DNA of 53,498 nt from Biscogniauxia marginata. Taxonomy: Eukaryota > Ascomycota > Sordariomycetes > Xylariales > Xylariaceae. A model generated the notes under the pieces. It did no database searches. It was given only the letters and a program-made list of their open reading frames with translations, and had not been told where the DNA came from. How positions within the stretch are numbered: the first letter of the stretch is position 1; the number at the start of each line of letters is the position of its first letter. Below are positions 21,769 to 32,266 of the stretch, piece after piece. Location: positions 1 to 53,498 of the forward strand of contig MU404224.1 in the NCBI GenBank assembly GCA_022695795.1, read 5' to 3'. A program made the position numbers and the translations under genes.

Positions 21769-22347
21769 TTACAGAGCCTTAGGTGGAAGTATCTGGTATT
21801 GCATGAGCTCGTATTGAGATACTGAGATTAATAGACTACTTACGGGATATAGTTGATAGAGATCAATCAAGATCGACCCATCATCATTTCTGATAAGATG
21901 TATTCTCCCAGCCGTTTCGAGCTCCATCCTGGCACCGTCTTTGGTTTCCGTCGTAGCTTTCCCGTAGAGCATAATATCATCCGGCTTTCCGGGAGCAAAC
22001 GCGAAAACCTTTTCCAGATTGTGTTGACGAGACGCCAGATCTTTGGACCCTGAAATTGCAGCTTGTAATATGGCTGCAATAACCTTTTAGTAAACCCTAT
22101 ATACGAAAAGCTGGCCAGAGGCCAAACTTTGGCACTTTCAGGGACAATTGTTACCTTCACGGCCGACAATTTCTGCCGCGCCCCTTTTCAACGACGCATT
22201 AGCCGCGAAACAACTGGCCCATTCAGCTATCCTGGAAAGATCATCTGCTAGAGAGTAAAATCTTTGTATGAACTGTACAAGAGGCGTGTCGATAGAATTA
22301 GCGTCATACTCAAAGGTATCGACGTGTAGAGTAGAACTAGAAGTCAT
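21769..22347 (-). CDS. SnoaL/NTF2-like small protein
   Basis: There are two exons (22347-22155 and 22049-21769) with a 105-nt intron (GTAACA donor, TTTCAG acceptor), giving 157 aa. A possible second intron (21843-21793, GTAAGT...CCAG, 51 nt) is in frame, and removing it gives 140 aa with the same last seven residues. The pattern is that of a cone-shaped NTF2-like fold: an N-terminal helix (VQFIQRFYSLADDLSRIAEW) with FAANASLKRG. Then come helical REGSKDLASRQHNLEKVFAF and paired strands (DDIMLYGKATTETKDG; AGRIHLIRNDDGSILIDLYQ). This group includes SnoaL-type cyclases and hydratases and many small binding proteins with no known reaction, so no function is claimed. No secretion signal is seen. 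Confidence 0.65.
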
Positions 22348-23221
22348 GGTGATTGATATGGGTGGTTGAACCGTCAGTATCTCAATAATCTTTTTACGAG
22401 AAAATTGCGGCGGAAATTATTATATTTAACGGGGGCCAAAGGTCGGAGTAGAGCGGACTACGGTCCCTCCTTTCGGGGTTCTTCAGCTCGGAAATCCTGA
22501 CATCGGAGTCCGGGGACGTAAGACAAATCGGTACTATAGACCTAAGGCTTTATAATCCTCTTAAAAATGGTCTGTGGTTAGAAAACGCTATAATGTACCT
22601 TTAGACCCCTAGGACGGAATATTGAGGAAAACGTAGTGTTTTATTCGGCGCAAATGATTCCGAAGTCCAAAATTCATTCGGTTCCCCTGGCCGTTTGTCT
22701 ATCTCGCTCCCGGGTCATAATTCAGGATTAAAAGGAGGGAGAAAAGCTATTTCTAGTGACATACGCCTCATATAATTATTACTGGCAACCAAGACTATAG
22801 TATGACTGTAATGTTAACAGTTAGTTGTCTTAATAATTTTGACTCGGGGAGCGCATCGTTAGATAGGGAGCGCTATAGCGTTCCCAATTTTCACCATGAT
22901 ATCTTTAATCCTTGCGTTTTAGCTTTTAACACTATGCGCTTCTGTGAGCTTTGTCAGCATCGAAACCCGATCTCTCTGATCTGATGCCACCATCAAGCCA
23001 ATTGCCATTGACCCAGCTAATCACAGATTATCCTCGTCGGTAGATAGACGAAGGCTGACTATCAGTGAAAAATAAGAGGAGCATATCAGGGGAAGCTGAC
23101 AGCTGTCCAACAGCTGACTGTATAAATCCAATTAAAACCTGGTTCTTTTTTGATTTATCTTCTGCTACACCATCTTAACAAATCACTAGAAATTCTTCCT
23201 ACTCCGACATTATCGCCCACC
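22348..23221. promoter_or_regulatory. Divergent intergenic region, SnoaL-like and TPR genes
   Basis: This 874-bp gap separates divergent genes. Near the TPR gene it holds two CAGCTG palindromes (23100-23105 and 23111-23116) and a TATAAAT at 23121-23127. No gene is seen. Confidence 0.45.
23121..23127 (+). promoter_or_regulatory. Probable TATA box of the TPR gene
   Basis: TATAAAT lies 95 bp upstream of the ATG at 23222, just after two CAGCTG palindromes. Distance and match are good for a core promoter; there is no other evidence. Confidence 0.45.
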
Positions 23222-24909
23222 ATGCCTCCTTCGCGACCCAGAGCCTTTGCAAAAGAGCCCAAGAGTAAGAAGGTTAAAGAGCCGGTAAGTCATGCATTTA
23301 GCAATATGAGTAAAAAATTCCGTTCATAACTCACGGCCGTCCAATATCCCAGAGACTCAATGACGCGGATGACTACTTGGCAGCTGCAAGCGAGCACGAA
23401 GATGCCATGGGAAAGCACCGAGGCGGCGATGCCGCCAAGTCGCTGCGATTTGCTCGTAGGGCTTTGGATGTGTATTCGCAGGGTCTAGCAAAATTCCCCC
23501 AGGATTTCGACCTCGCCTACAATAAGGCACGGCTGCAACTCGAAGTTGCAACCCATCCTAGTTTTTCCGAGGTACTAGATATACCCATCATGGATCTTCT
23601 TCGTCAGACTCTAGACTCCCACCAATATGCCGTGGGCCTTGACTCTGAGAACGCAGATGCTCTTTTCAACATGGCTCAAGTATTGACTACATTGGCCGAA
23701 AACATCGCAGAGGACGACCGTCTCGACGACACGGAAGCGCTACAGCTCCTAGAACAGGCATTGGACTACCAAGGTCGCTGCTTTGCAATCCAGCAGAAAG
23801 GCTTCATCCAAAGCCGGCTAGAGTTTGAACAGGCAATGCGCGAAAATGCAAGCACCGATCCCAATAGCCAAGAGGCGGGTCTTGCCCATCAGGCTGCTTC
23901 AGTCCCTGAAAGCCAAAATGAGGAATCGGAGCAATGGGTCAGCGTTGTAGAGCCAGTAACCGCCGACACTCTCTTGGATACCATCATTGCTCAGGTTAGC
24001 ACCCTCACTACCGTTTGCAGTATCGTCAACACTACGTTTGTTGCACCAGGCCAAAGCCAGGCAACTATCTCGCTATCGTGGATCGAGTCATTCTCCAGGA
24101 AGCTTTTGGCTGGCACATTGGATACTCTGCTCAAGGAGAATCGCGCTGATCTAAAAGAACGCCTATCTGAAATAGCATTAGCAAGGGCTGTTTTCACAGG
24201 CGCGTTCCTTGAGCTCTCCTTTCGGTCCCGTGCACTTGATGCGCATGCCTATAAGCGTGAGCTAGATATTGCTTTTTCTCAAGTCGAGCTCGATCATAAT
24301 TCCGACGAAGTTTTGATTGCTTGTGCTCGTGCACTTATATCCTTCAATGCTTGCCTGGCGGAGTCTGACCTTCTATTCGTCAGCGATGACACCCCTGATA
24401 ACCCTCCGTCATTACGTTGGTCGATTTTGATCGAAGCCCAATCCCGCCTTACGGCTGCCTCAAAGCTCCCGGGTGTCTCAACAGATAATCATGTCCTCGC
24501 TACTACACATCTCCTTCGGGGTGATGTGTCCCTACTGCTTCATGCTATATCGTATCCGCCGAGAGCGTACACTCAAGCACACAGCACGAAAGGAAAACTT
24601 CTGAAGAACGCTGAAGTGTATTATCGGAATGCTGGCAAGCTATTCGGTACTCTTGGCCCGGCGGGTAGGGAAGAAAAGGTGGTCGCCGAACTTAAAGGAG
24701 GAATTGTCAAAGTTCTGCAGCAACTAGAAACTGCGTCATCTGGGACGAGTACTGGCGATGGGAAAAGTAGTATCGTCAGAGCTTCGCCGCAGCAAATACA
24801 AGAGGGTCTCGGTGAGATAGCGAGAGCGGAAGGCGAAGCTTGGGTAAAGGATCAACTTGACGAAATCATAGACGAGGGACTGGTAAATGCCGAAATTTTT
24901 GGGCTGTAG
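23222..24909 (+). CDS. TPR-repeat protein of unknown function
   Basis: The protein has 539 aa in two exons (23222-23284 and 23353-24909) with a 68-nt intron. Exon 1 encodes a short basic leader (KEPKSKKVKEP) that may be a nuclear-localisation stretch. The rest is helical with TPR-like pairs: LRFARRALDVYSQGLAKFPQ...LAYNKARLQLEV, then YAVGLDSENADALFNMAQVL...EALQLLEQALDYQGRC. Late helices (KNAEVYYRNAGKLFG) follow. An acidic, glutamate-rich insert lies around residues 180-205. No enzymatic motif is present. TPR proteins of this size act as chaperone or assembly adaptors, for example in ribosome biogenesis; I could not match it to a named one. Codon use resembles the surrounding housekeeping genes. 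Confidence 0.72.
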
Positions 24910-25214
24910 TAAGCTTATGAACACTTATGTAAGGGACAATTTCATTAATCATTTGTACTATAAAACTATTCAAACATCTCGAGACCTTTCACCCTCTGGT
25001 AGTAGACGTGCTAACCTAGGTATATATTGGGTTAAGAAGTCCATTTTCTCAAATCTACCTGCAATCGGCTCCATGTCATTTTATGCTTACAGCTTTCCTT
25101 GCCCAATTCTCCGTCTACCGCCGCATTTTCTGGTTGTCGGTAACAGAGCAGCATATTTTCATACTCTGCCTGCCTGGTAGCGAAGCAGTAATAATCTGCG
25201 AAATTTGAAGCCCG
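24910..25214. other. Convergent 3' intergenic region
   Basis: This short gap lies between the convergent TPR gene and the SIM/ART-like gene. Nothing is recognised in it. Confidence 0.5.
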
Positions 25215-26812
25215 CTACAGCACAGCTCTCTCGATTCTCGCCTTAACCTCGACCGCACGGAGAATCAAGAGCATCTGGTGAATCGATCTGAAGCTTCCAG
25301 TATAGGTTAAAGGATTTGCGAGACTGACTTCCGCGGTACGCTTCGCAGGCAACTTAAGAGACTGTATCTCAGTCGATAACTGCGAAGTGATTTGGTCGAA
25401 GAGTTCTTTGTCCAAGGACTGCATAGATGACCCCTTAGGGTCATGCGTGATGCAACAAAAGATGGCAGTCATTGCTATGATGATATCCGGCCTCTTGTCG
25501 TGAGAGGGGCGGAAAAGAGCAGCGGTTCTCTTTGCTAATTTCACCTTTGCTTTGAGATCATTTTCTGTCGTTCCCCCAGGGGGCTTTTTAAATAGCCCAT
25601 AGCTCGATGTCCAGAATGTTTTAGCGACGTGTATCGGCGACAGCTTGTCGATTGAAACACAGTGGAACCCGTTGCCGCGGACTGGACCGTACACCAAGTA
25701 CTCTTTATAGTAGCATTTAGTAGTAAGGCCAGCTGCTGCCAGCGCTGGAACGTGGTAGACTCGGACATGCTTTTCAAGGAGAGTCGTGTCTAGGATTGCG
25801 ATGTAACCCCTCGAGCCCGTATTGGAAAAGTATTTTGCCGTCATGAAGTCTGCAGCCCACGAACTAAAGCAAGTTCGAATGTCGGTACTTCCTCCTAGGT
25901 GTCCGTCGATAATCTCCTTCAGGTTCCGAGTGTCGTACATATTTGTCGGTTCCTTACTTTGGTCAAGGAAGCTGTGGGGGATGATTCCCTCCGTGCTATT
26001 GAGGCGCGCGTCGAAGCCACCTCCGGAATACGACGTGAACCCACGGAACAAGAAACGGGGAAGGGTCTGTCGGGAGTTATCTGTTGTGGAGAAAAGGACG
26101 TCAATATATATACATACGAACGGAAATATTCCAATTTCGCAGCCCAGTCGAGTAACTCACCTTCTAGCTGCTTCCATTTCTTAACGGAAAGTCCAATCTC
26201 TTTCAAGTTTGACGGCGGTTGGTCGGCTACTGTTGAATGAGCTAGCACTGGTGGTGTCTTGGCCTTCGGCACTTGCACTTCAATTATACTTTTCTTGTGT
26301 GGTACTTTTACCCCTTTGATGGTCGTATGTGGTTTCCGGCATTTGCCAATCTTTGGATGATGAGTTTTAGTCTTAGTAATAGTAGGTGCTGGTGGCGAGC
26401 CGCCTAACGGAGGAGGACACAGGGGAGGTTGAACTTTGTGCGGCTGGAAGGAAAACCAACTGGCTGGCTTAACCGCAGCTGGCTTTACCACCTTGGCCGA
26501 TTCTAAAGCTCCATGTTGTATAGGCTTATCCTTGGGCGCTTTCGGCTTGGGAGGGCTAACAGTAAGATCGATGAAATCAGCCTTTTTTGCGGGCACCTCG
26601 ATAAGTTTCTCCGGATTCCCATCTGCAGTCAAGTCTATAATAGGAACATTTGTCTTGGGCTTCAAAATTAGACTCTCCGGGAATCCATCCGTAGTCAAAT
26701 TAATGAGACAGATAGGTTCGAATTTTGCAGGGAAATGAACCGTTTTCTTCTTTTTCTTTGGCAACGAGCTATTGGGTTGATGCTCTAAGCTGCGTTTCTC
26801 TATCTTAACCAT
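25215..26812 (-). CDS. Protein with tandem SUMO-interacting-like motifs and an ADP-ribosyltransferase-like domain
   Basis: The protein has 505 aa in two exons (26812-26161 and 26080-25215). The 80-nt intron joins KQLE to DNSRQTLPRFLFRGF. Residues 19-23 are five lysines (probable NLS). Residues 33-85 hold three spaced hydrophobic-acidic motifs (CLINLT 35-40, IIDLT 58-62, FIDLT 80-84) inside a roughly 23-residue repeat; IDLT is the core of classic SUMO-interacting motifs. Residues 86-215 are a Pro/Lys-rich linker. Residues 226-365 resemble an ART fold of R-S-E type: Arg230 in LFRGF, Ser290-Ser291 in CFSSWAADFMTAKYFS, the strand GYIAILDT, and Glu344 in KEYLVYGPV. The same pattern occurs in fungal DUF7587-type domains. 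About 140 helical residues follow. There is no signal peptide, so it is probably nuclear. Activity is unproven. Confidence 0.6.
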
Positions 26813-28590
26813 GACGAGAGTTGTGTTCAAATGAATTTGGTTGCCCCGATCCTACAACATGGACTACAACCTGCGCTGTAGCATATTCCCAAGCTCCATT
26901 TATAATAGCTTAGTCGTACATTCTCAACTATTCCACGGCTCTAGGGCTCCTAGCTCTTCCCACCATCTGAGACCCTTGAACAAAGATAACACAAGGCTTG
27001 AAGGAACTTATGAAGGAACTGGCTAGTATGCCCAAGGACTATATGTCATTGCAACTTCTACAGGACTCGGACTTGGTGCTCTTGAGAACTATAGTTGCTA
27101 GAAGGAGAACATTCTCGAATAAGAGAACTCATAGAGATTAGACAGTTCAGAACGGACAGCGCCACTCTTTGTAATGTTACTAATCTAACTTGTCTTCTAT
27201 AACATACCTCTTTTATTGTCAAGTCTCGAGTTAATAAATAATAGATGCCTTGGAGGTCGTGTTGGTTCCTAACTTTTTACAACGAATTGAGACAACTTGC
27301 TAGCCCCCGCGGATATACCCGCCAGAGGATTCGAGAACAAGGGGTAACTTTCTTTAACGAAAACAGAATATCGCAGACTATATTAGCCCTGATTATACAA
27401 CTTGCAATTAGCGGCGTCGCTTTTGCGACACAGAAATATTGCAATTGTTTATTTTAATTTTAATATATTAGGTATGTTTTTCATTCGCATCTACAACCCA
27501 AGCACGGTGTGAGTCGGACATCGTAAATTCCAATGCTTAATATAGCACTTAATAATTGAATAAATAGCGATTCAAAGCTACAAATATTGAAATATAGGGC
27601 TATGCCCCTGCTATACGGTATTACTATGGCCTCATATGTATATAAGTGGGCAAAGCCCACTTACCTAGACTGACTCTTGGGCTCATTTAATCATCATATC
27701 TCCAAATTTTCGTACCATCTTAATAGCACATTATAACTTACTATAATAAGGGAGCCTACCTGCCTAGAAGTTCTAGGAGCTGTAAAGCACTAGCGAACGA
27801 CAATTCCTGGAAAGTGTAACCACTTGTTAAAATTAGCATATTTCTAGATCCAGGCGACTAAGACACATATTTCATAGTAGATTTTAACGCGTCCTTATGG
27901 GTATGAACGATCTCACGAAAGGAATGATCTTATATATTAGGTATAGTTAATATATATAATGGCCGAACAACGATTATAAATTGACGAATCTATAATAGCG
28001 CCGTTATATGAGACTAAAGATATATCGCGTATGAAGCTGCTAACAGTCAATAATACTATAGCAGAAAATACTTTGTCTCAAATTACTCTATGCCCACTAT
28101 TATGTGATTAGACCAACGCATAATGGCTACCTTATACTCGTGGATTCGCATAAGCTCACAAAAAATTTCATATGGCATACGGTTATGATTCTCTGCCCTC
28201 CATTCTGCAGCAACCTAGTAAGTTATGTAACGGCACCAAGAATGCATCAGAACTGGATCTGAAGTAGAGATTGCAGCAAAAGTCTAGAACAGACAAGCGA
28301 AAGGATCCTTGAATAGAGGTACCGTGATACCGAGGGTCATTCAGCAATTGGCGTTGTCAATCTCCCCCAACCACCCCCCTCCTGAGGTCCAGGTTTTGAA
28401 ATGTCTTAGTTGTAACCCTAGTCCAGGAACATAATAAGTCATCGGGCGAAAGTTAGAAATACCTAGTCAAAACCTGACCTTGCCTCTGAATGTGAATTCT
28501 ATATCGTTATATAAAAATTAAAGACGCCTTCCAAGCCATCCCATCAAATAGTCCGCCCGCTACGCAGTAATGCCCAAGTTGACAACTAGT
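26813..28590. other. Long gene-free region
   Basis: This 1.78-kb gap is AT-rich from 27440 to 28150. It carries a perfect hairpin at 27643-27663. No frame in it looks like a gene. Confidence 0.5.
27643..27663. repeat. Perfect 9-bp inverted repeat with 3-nt loop
   Basis: TAAGTGGGC and GCCCACTTA flank AAA in AT-rich, gene-free DNA. No terminal repeats or target duplication are visible around it, so a MITE is not supported. Confidence 0.7.
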
Positions 28591-29714
28591 TCACGTCTTA
28601 ACCTCTAGGACAGCCTTCCCAAAGTTTTTCCCCCGGAAAATATCCGCAAACCCCTCAGCACTGTGCTCGATGCCATGGGTTTTGTGCAACTTGACCTTGA
28701 GGCTGCCATCGGCGATCCATTTCTGCACATTCTCCTGATGTTCCTTATAGTAGGCTGGACCGAAGTCTTCGTCCATGACGACGAAACCGCGCATAGTCAA
28801 TCGCTTGGCGAAGAACTCAACGAGGTTTCTAACACCGTAGCGTTGCTCCAATGGAGTGTTGTAACTCTCGATCTATCAATCCAGGTCAGTCTTGATGAGC
28901 AAAGTAATTTCGTGATAAGAGGATAGATGGTAGTAGCTGGAACTCTTCTTACCATTCCGCAGACAACGATCCTCCCGCGATTCTTCAAGTGTTCGATGGC
29001 TCCCTCCAGATGTGCACCACCAACATTTTCATAGTAGATATCTAAACCCTCCGGGGCAAGCCTTGCAAGAGCATCGACGGGCTTCTCCTTTTTGTAGTTG
29101 AACCCGCCATCAAAACCAAGCTCATTCAGGATGAAGTCAAGCTTGTCATCATCTCCCACTGACCCGATCACTCTCAAGCCCTCGCGCTTGGCGAGCTGGC
29201 CAACCATAGAGCCAACGGCGCCTGCCGCCGAGCTCACGAAGAGCGTCTCCCCCTTTTTGGGCTTGCCGATCTCATACAAGGACGAGTAGGCTGTTAACCC
29301 CGGCATGCCAATAGGGCCGAGGAAAAGATCTGGTGATATGTTGTACGGGTTATCAAACTTGACGACTTCAGGGAGATCCTGGCTGGAAATAGCTGCGTAT
29401 TGAGAGATCGGCAGGCTGGCGGAAATGAGGTCTCCCTCGCGATACTCTTTACTCTCCGATTTGAGAACCCGTGAAATGGCAGTACTCAAGATTGGTTCAT
29501 TCAGATCGAATGCTGGATGGAAACCCGGCACCGATGGATCGCGCATCAAGATGCGCAAGTAAGGGTCCAACGATACCGATAGAATTTCGACGATCAGCCC
29601 ACCGGGTGGGACTCGATCGAGGTCGAAAGGCCGATCTTCGACGACAAGATCTTCCCCTGGGACTGGGAGGCCAGAGGGAATCTTTTTAAAGATAAGGCTT
29701 TTGTTGGATACCAT
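28591..29714 (-). CDS. Medium-chain dehydrogenase/reductase, NADP-dependent alkenal reductase (LTB4DH/Zta1-like) type
   Basis: The protein has 347 aa in two exons (29714-28953 and 28872-28591) with an 80-nt intron whose removal gives VVCGMIESYNTPLEQRYGVRN. It is a zinc-free MDR: no GHE zinc-site motif is present. The nucleotide-binding motif AAGAVGSMVG is at 163-172 and YYENVGG at 227-233. SVSLDPYLRILM at 47-58 and MPGLTAYSSLYEIG at 137-150 are hallmarks of the alkenal double-bond reductase / prostaglandin reductase branch. Such enzymes use NADPH to reduce the C=C bond of reactive enals and enones in the cytosol. The substrate here is unknown, and it may serve detoxification or a tailoring step. 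Confidence 0.88.
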
Positions 29715-29842
29715 TTCGAATATACAGTAGTGACAAGAACTTTAACACGATAGGAAATAGTAGTGAAGGTACAAGTTAAGTTCGAGCTGTTTGAGAATAG
29801 GGTTATAATACGACGTTTCTCTAAGATATTTTTCTTATCTGG

Positions 29843-30484
29843 ATGGGATACTTCGACTGGCTTGCACAGGATGGACTCAAGAAACTGCTGTATTCCTATC
29901 TACCTATACTTATATCCACGCAGTTCATGCCCAAGAGGATCCACAGGAACATTCTGTTCCATCTTGCCTACATTCGTGAAAGTTCCAAACGTAAAACACA
30001 TACACTTAGTAAGCCTCCCATGGAGCCGATACTCCTTTCTCCGGATTTGATTGATGGAGTAACGGACCTAATTTGCCTGAATCTCGAGAGGGCTTTCGGA
30101 GTTTCGGAGTATGTTCCCAAAACAGAAAGCTCTGGGTGTAAACGTCATTGCATGGCGTTGAACCATGAGCATATGCCGTCACGTAGTAGTAAAAGTCCAA
30201 TGACGATACGTGGGAATGACTTCATATCAGACATCGCTAAACTATGTTGTGGGACGATTATTGAGTGTCAAGGAGTATTTGTTAGAGTTGTTTTTCTCTC
30301 ACCAGCCAATCACAATGCCGATGTAAACGGGGACCTTGGGCAGCAGCAAAACCCGGGCCTATACATTTTCAATCTACAGGGATGCCACATCAGTGTAAGC
30401 ACTAGGTATTATCTAGGTACCACCCGACTGGTTTTATATTGTTCCCTTTTTCCTACTTTTCCCCATCATCTATCCTGTAATTAA
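29843..30484 (+). CDS. Questionable 213-aa open frame
   Basis: This ATG-started frame of 213 codons lies in an otherwise gene-free gap, divergent from the reductase. It has no signal peptide, membrane segment or motif I recognise, and its amino-acid mix (many Ser, Leu, Cys, His) is close to translated non-coding DNA. By a rough random expectation a frame this long is uncommon but not impossible in 53 kb. It is listed only because the region would otherwise be empty. Confidence 0.15.
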   Translation: MGYFDWLAQDGLKKLLYSYLPILISTQFMPKRIHRNILFHLAYIRESSKRKTHTLSKPPMEPILLSPDLIDGVTDLICLNLERAFGVSEYVPKTESSGCKRHCMALNHEHMPSRSSKSPMTIRGNDFISDIAKLCCGTIIECQGVFVRVVFLSPANHNADVNGDLGQQQNPGLYIFNLQGCHISVSTRYYLGTTRLVLYCSLFPTFPHHLSCN

Positions 30485-30781
30485 CCTATTGGCGTCAATG
30501 GAGTGACTTGATGAAAAATAGTAGTCCCATCTGCCACAGTTACGATATTTAGGTAGCCCACCTTACTTTATATACCAAGATGATTTGCATATAGTAGATA
30601 AGGTAAACATAGGTATAGACATACTATAAGTTATGTTCACTAGGTACATCTATATTTGATATTCTCTAAGCCATTGGCGAAACGAGCTCGGATTTGATGC
30701 AATCTGCAGTAATACGTTTAACGTTACATCTTTTACCTACGTTGCATCATAAATACAGGAATGATAGTTGAGAGGCTCTTA
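30485..30781. other. AT-rich intergenic segment with TAGGTA motifs
   Basis: This segment contains several TAGGTA/TACCTA words (30549, 30611, 30640 and 30735 areas). There is no gene in it. Confidence 0.4.
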
Positions 30782-31054
30782 CTACTCCTCCGTTTGGTCC
30801 CTGCTCAGAGGATTTCGAAGAGGTAGGTTATGCTTCCTCACAAGAAAACACGAGAGAACGAATGCGCCCACCGCAAACACCAGTACGATACAAGCAATAG
30901 TTACCCCAATAATGCAACCACCTTCGCAGGCCGGGCGGTCATCACACTGCTGCAGTACGGGGGCTGCAGATGCCTCCGTGGCTAACCACCCTAGGTTTAT
31001 GACATTATTGATAAGTATCATCATAGAAAGGTAGTGAATGGAATATTTGGCCAT
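30782..31054 (-). CDS. Small signal-peptide, single-TM protein
   Basis: This 90-aa single-exon frame begins with a good ATG (31054). Residues 1-30 form a hydrophobic leader with a likely cleavage after ASA. A short cysteine-bearing ectodomain follows (APVLQQCDDRPACEGGC). The strong transmembrane helix CIIGVTIACIVLVFAVGAF continues to about residue 72. The last 19 residues form a basic-then-acidic tail (RKHNLPLRNPLSRDQTEE). This order (signal, short Cys loop, TM, charged tail) is coherent and unlikely by chance. I know no family for it. It could also be the spliced end of a longer gene, but no upstream exon is evident. Confidence 0.45.
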   Translation of the reverse strand: MAKYSIHYLSMMILINNVINLGWLATEASAAPVLQQCDDRPACEGGCIIGVTIACIVLVFAVGAFVLSCFLVRKHNLPLRNPLSRDQTEE

Positions 31055-32266
31055 GGTTGTATGTTCGCGGCTAGTTGGAGGATTAATGGCCCTTATAAAA
31101 TGGTAAAGATATTTTATTGTTAGAGTTTAGGAGGACTTGATATTCGGTAATAATAGGAAGCTGCGTAAAATGCATGCTATAAAATGTTCTGTTTTATATG
31201 TTTATCTCCAGCCCTTGACTAACTCTAGGTCTTTATTGCTCATAGCTGTTAGTTAGTATCGAATACTTATACTGAACTAGAATGAAGAACTAGTTTAAGG
31301 TCCAACAATATCTGTAACTCGCCTACACATGCTCATTACACGGGTCCTGTATATTTAGTACACGAGGCCATAAGTGAAGTAATCACGTAATGCCACTCCT
31401 TTCATTTCCCTGCGTGCAAAAGTGACTAAGCCGTTAACGAGAAAAGTCGCTAACCATGCATATAAATATATATGACAGAACGGATACTGAGTCAGTGTGC
31501 AAAACATTATGCCTAGCTCTTAAAATCGCCACTATTATATCTTAATCAACTTTGCTTTATTAAAAAAACTTTTTGCTGGCATAGGACAAGGTGTCATCCA
31601 CATTGTATATCACAGTATGAACATCTCAAGTACTAGATTCATATAAAGAGGGCAATACACGGCCTACAGATATACCTTGAACATTATCGAACAGATAATT
31701 ACGCACTGACAGAACACATCTCTTTGGTAAGATATCTCGCTTTGAAATCGACCTGTGTGACCGTCCAGAAGCTTATTCATATCCCTTGATTGCGTATGAA
31801 TATACTACTATCACGATCCTCGTACGTTTTAGTTGTTTAAGTCGAATGACTACCGTTCTAATATCCCTAAATAGTGATGCGTTCTTTACTGCATTGTTAA
31901 GAACAATTGTCCTTCCTCATACTCTGCACTATGATATCAGGATATTTTACTCTCACTCTCCCTCTGACCCAGCTATGAGGCTTTCTTCTTCAGGGAAGAT
32001 ACGCTCGCGGTGTATTGTATTATATGAATGTCGCGGCAGATATAGTAGCGTAACAATGACTCTAGTTTTTGAAAAGAACAAATTAGTTGAAATGCTACTT
32101 CTTAGCTCGTATAATAAAGTCTCCTGCGAAGACCTGTTTCTCAAGAGGAAAGGGGCTGGGGTGATAAACAGTGAATTGTAAGCGATTCTCAATTCCTACC
32201 ATTGCTCTATGTATCAGGGAGAGCATTACGTTTTATGTAAGTAATACATGCGAGGAAAATTGGTGC
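31055..32266. other. Gene-free region
   Basis: This is 1.2 kb of AT-leaning sequence between the small membrane protein and the arylsulfotransferase-like gene. A 131-codon frame at 31786-32181 (+) has no coding character. Nothing else is recognised. Confidence 0.45.

Noticed and set aside
31786..32181. 131-codon frame
   Set aside because: It has random-looking composition, no motif and no supporting promoter.
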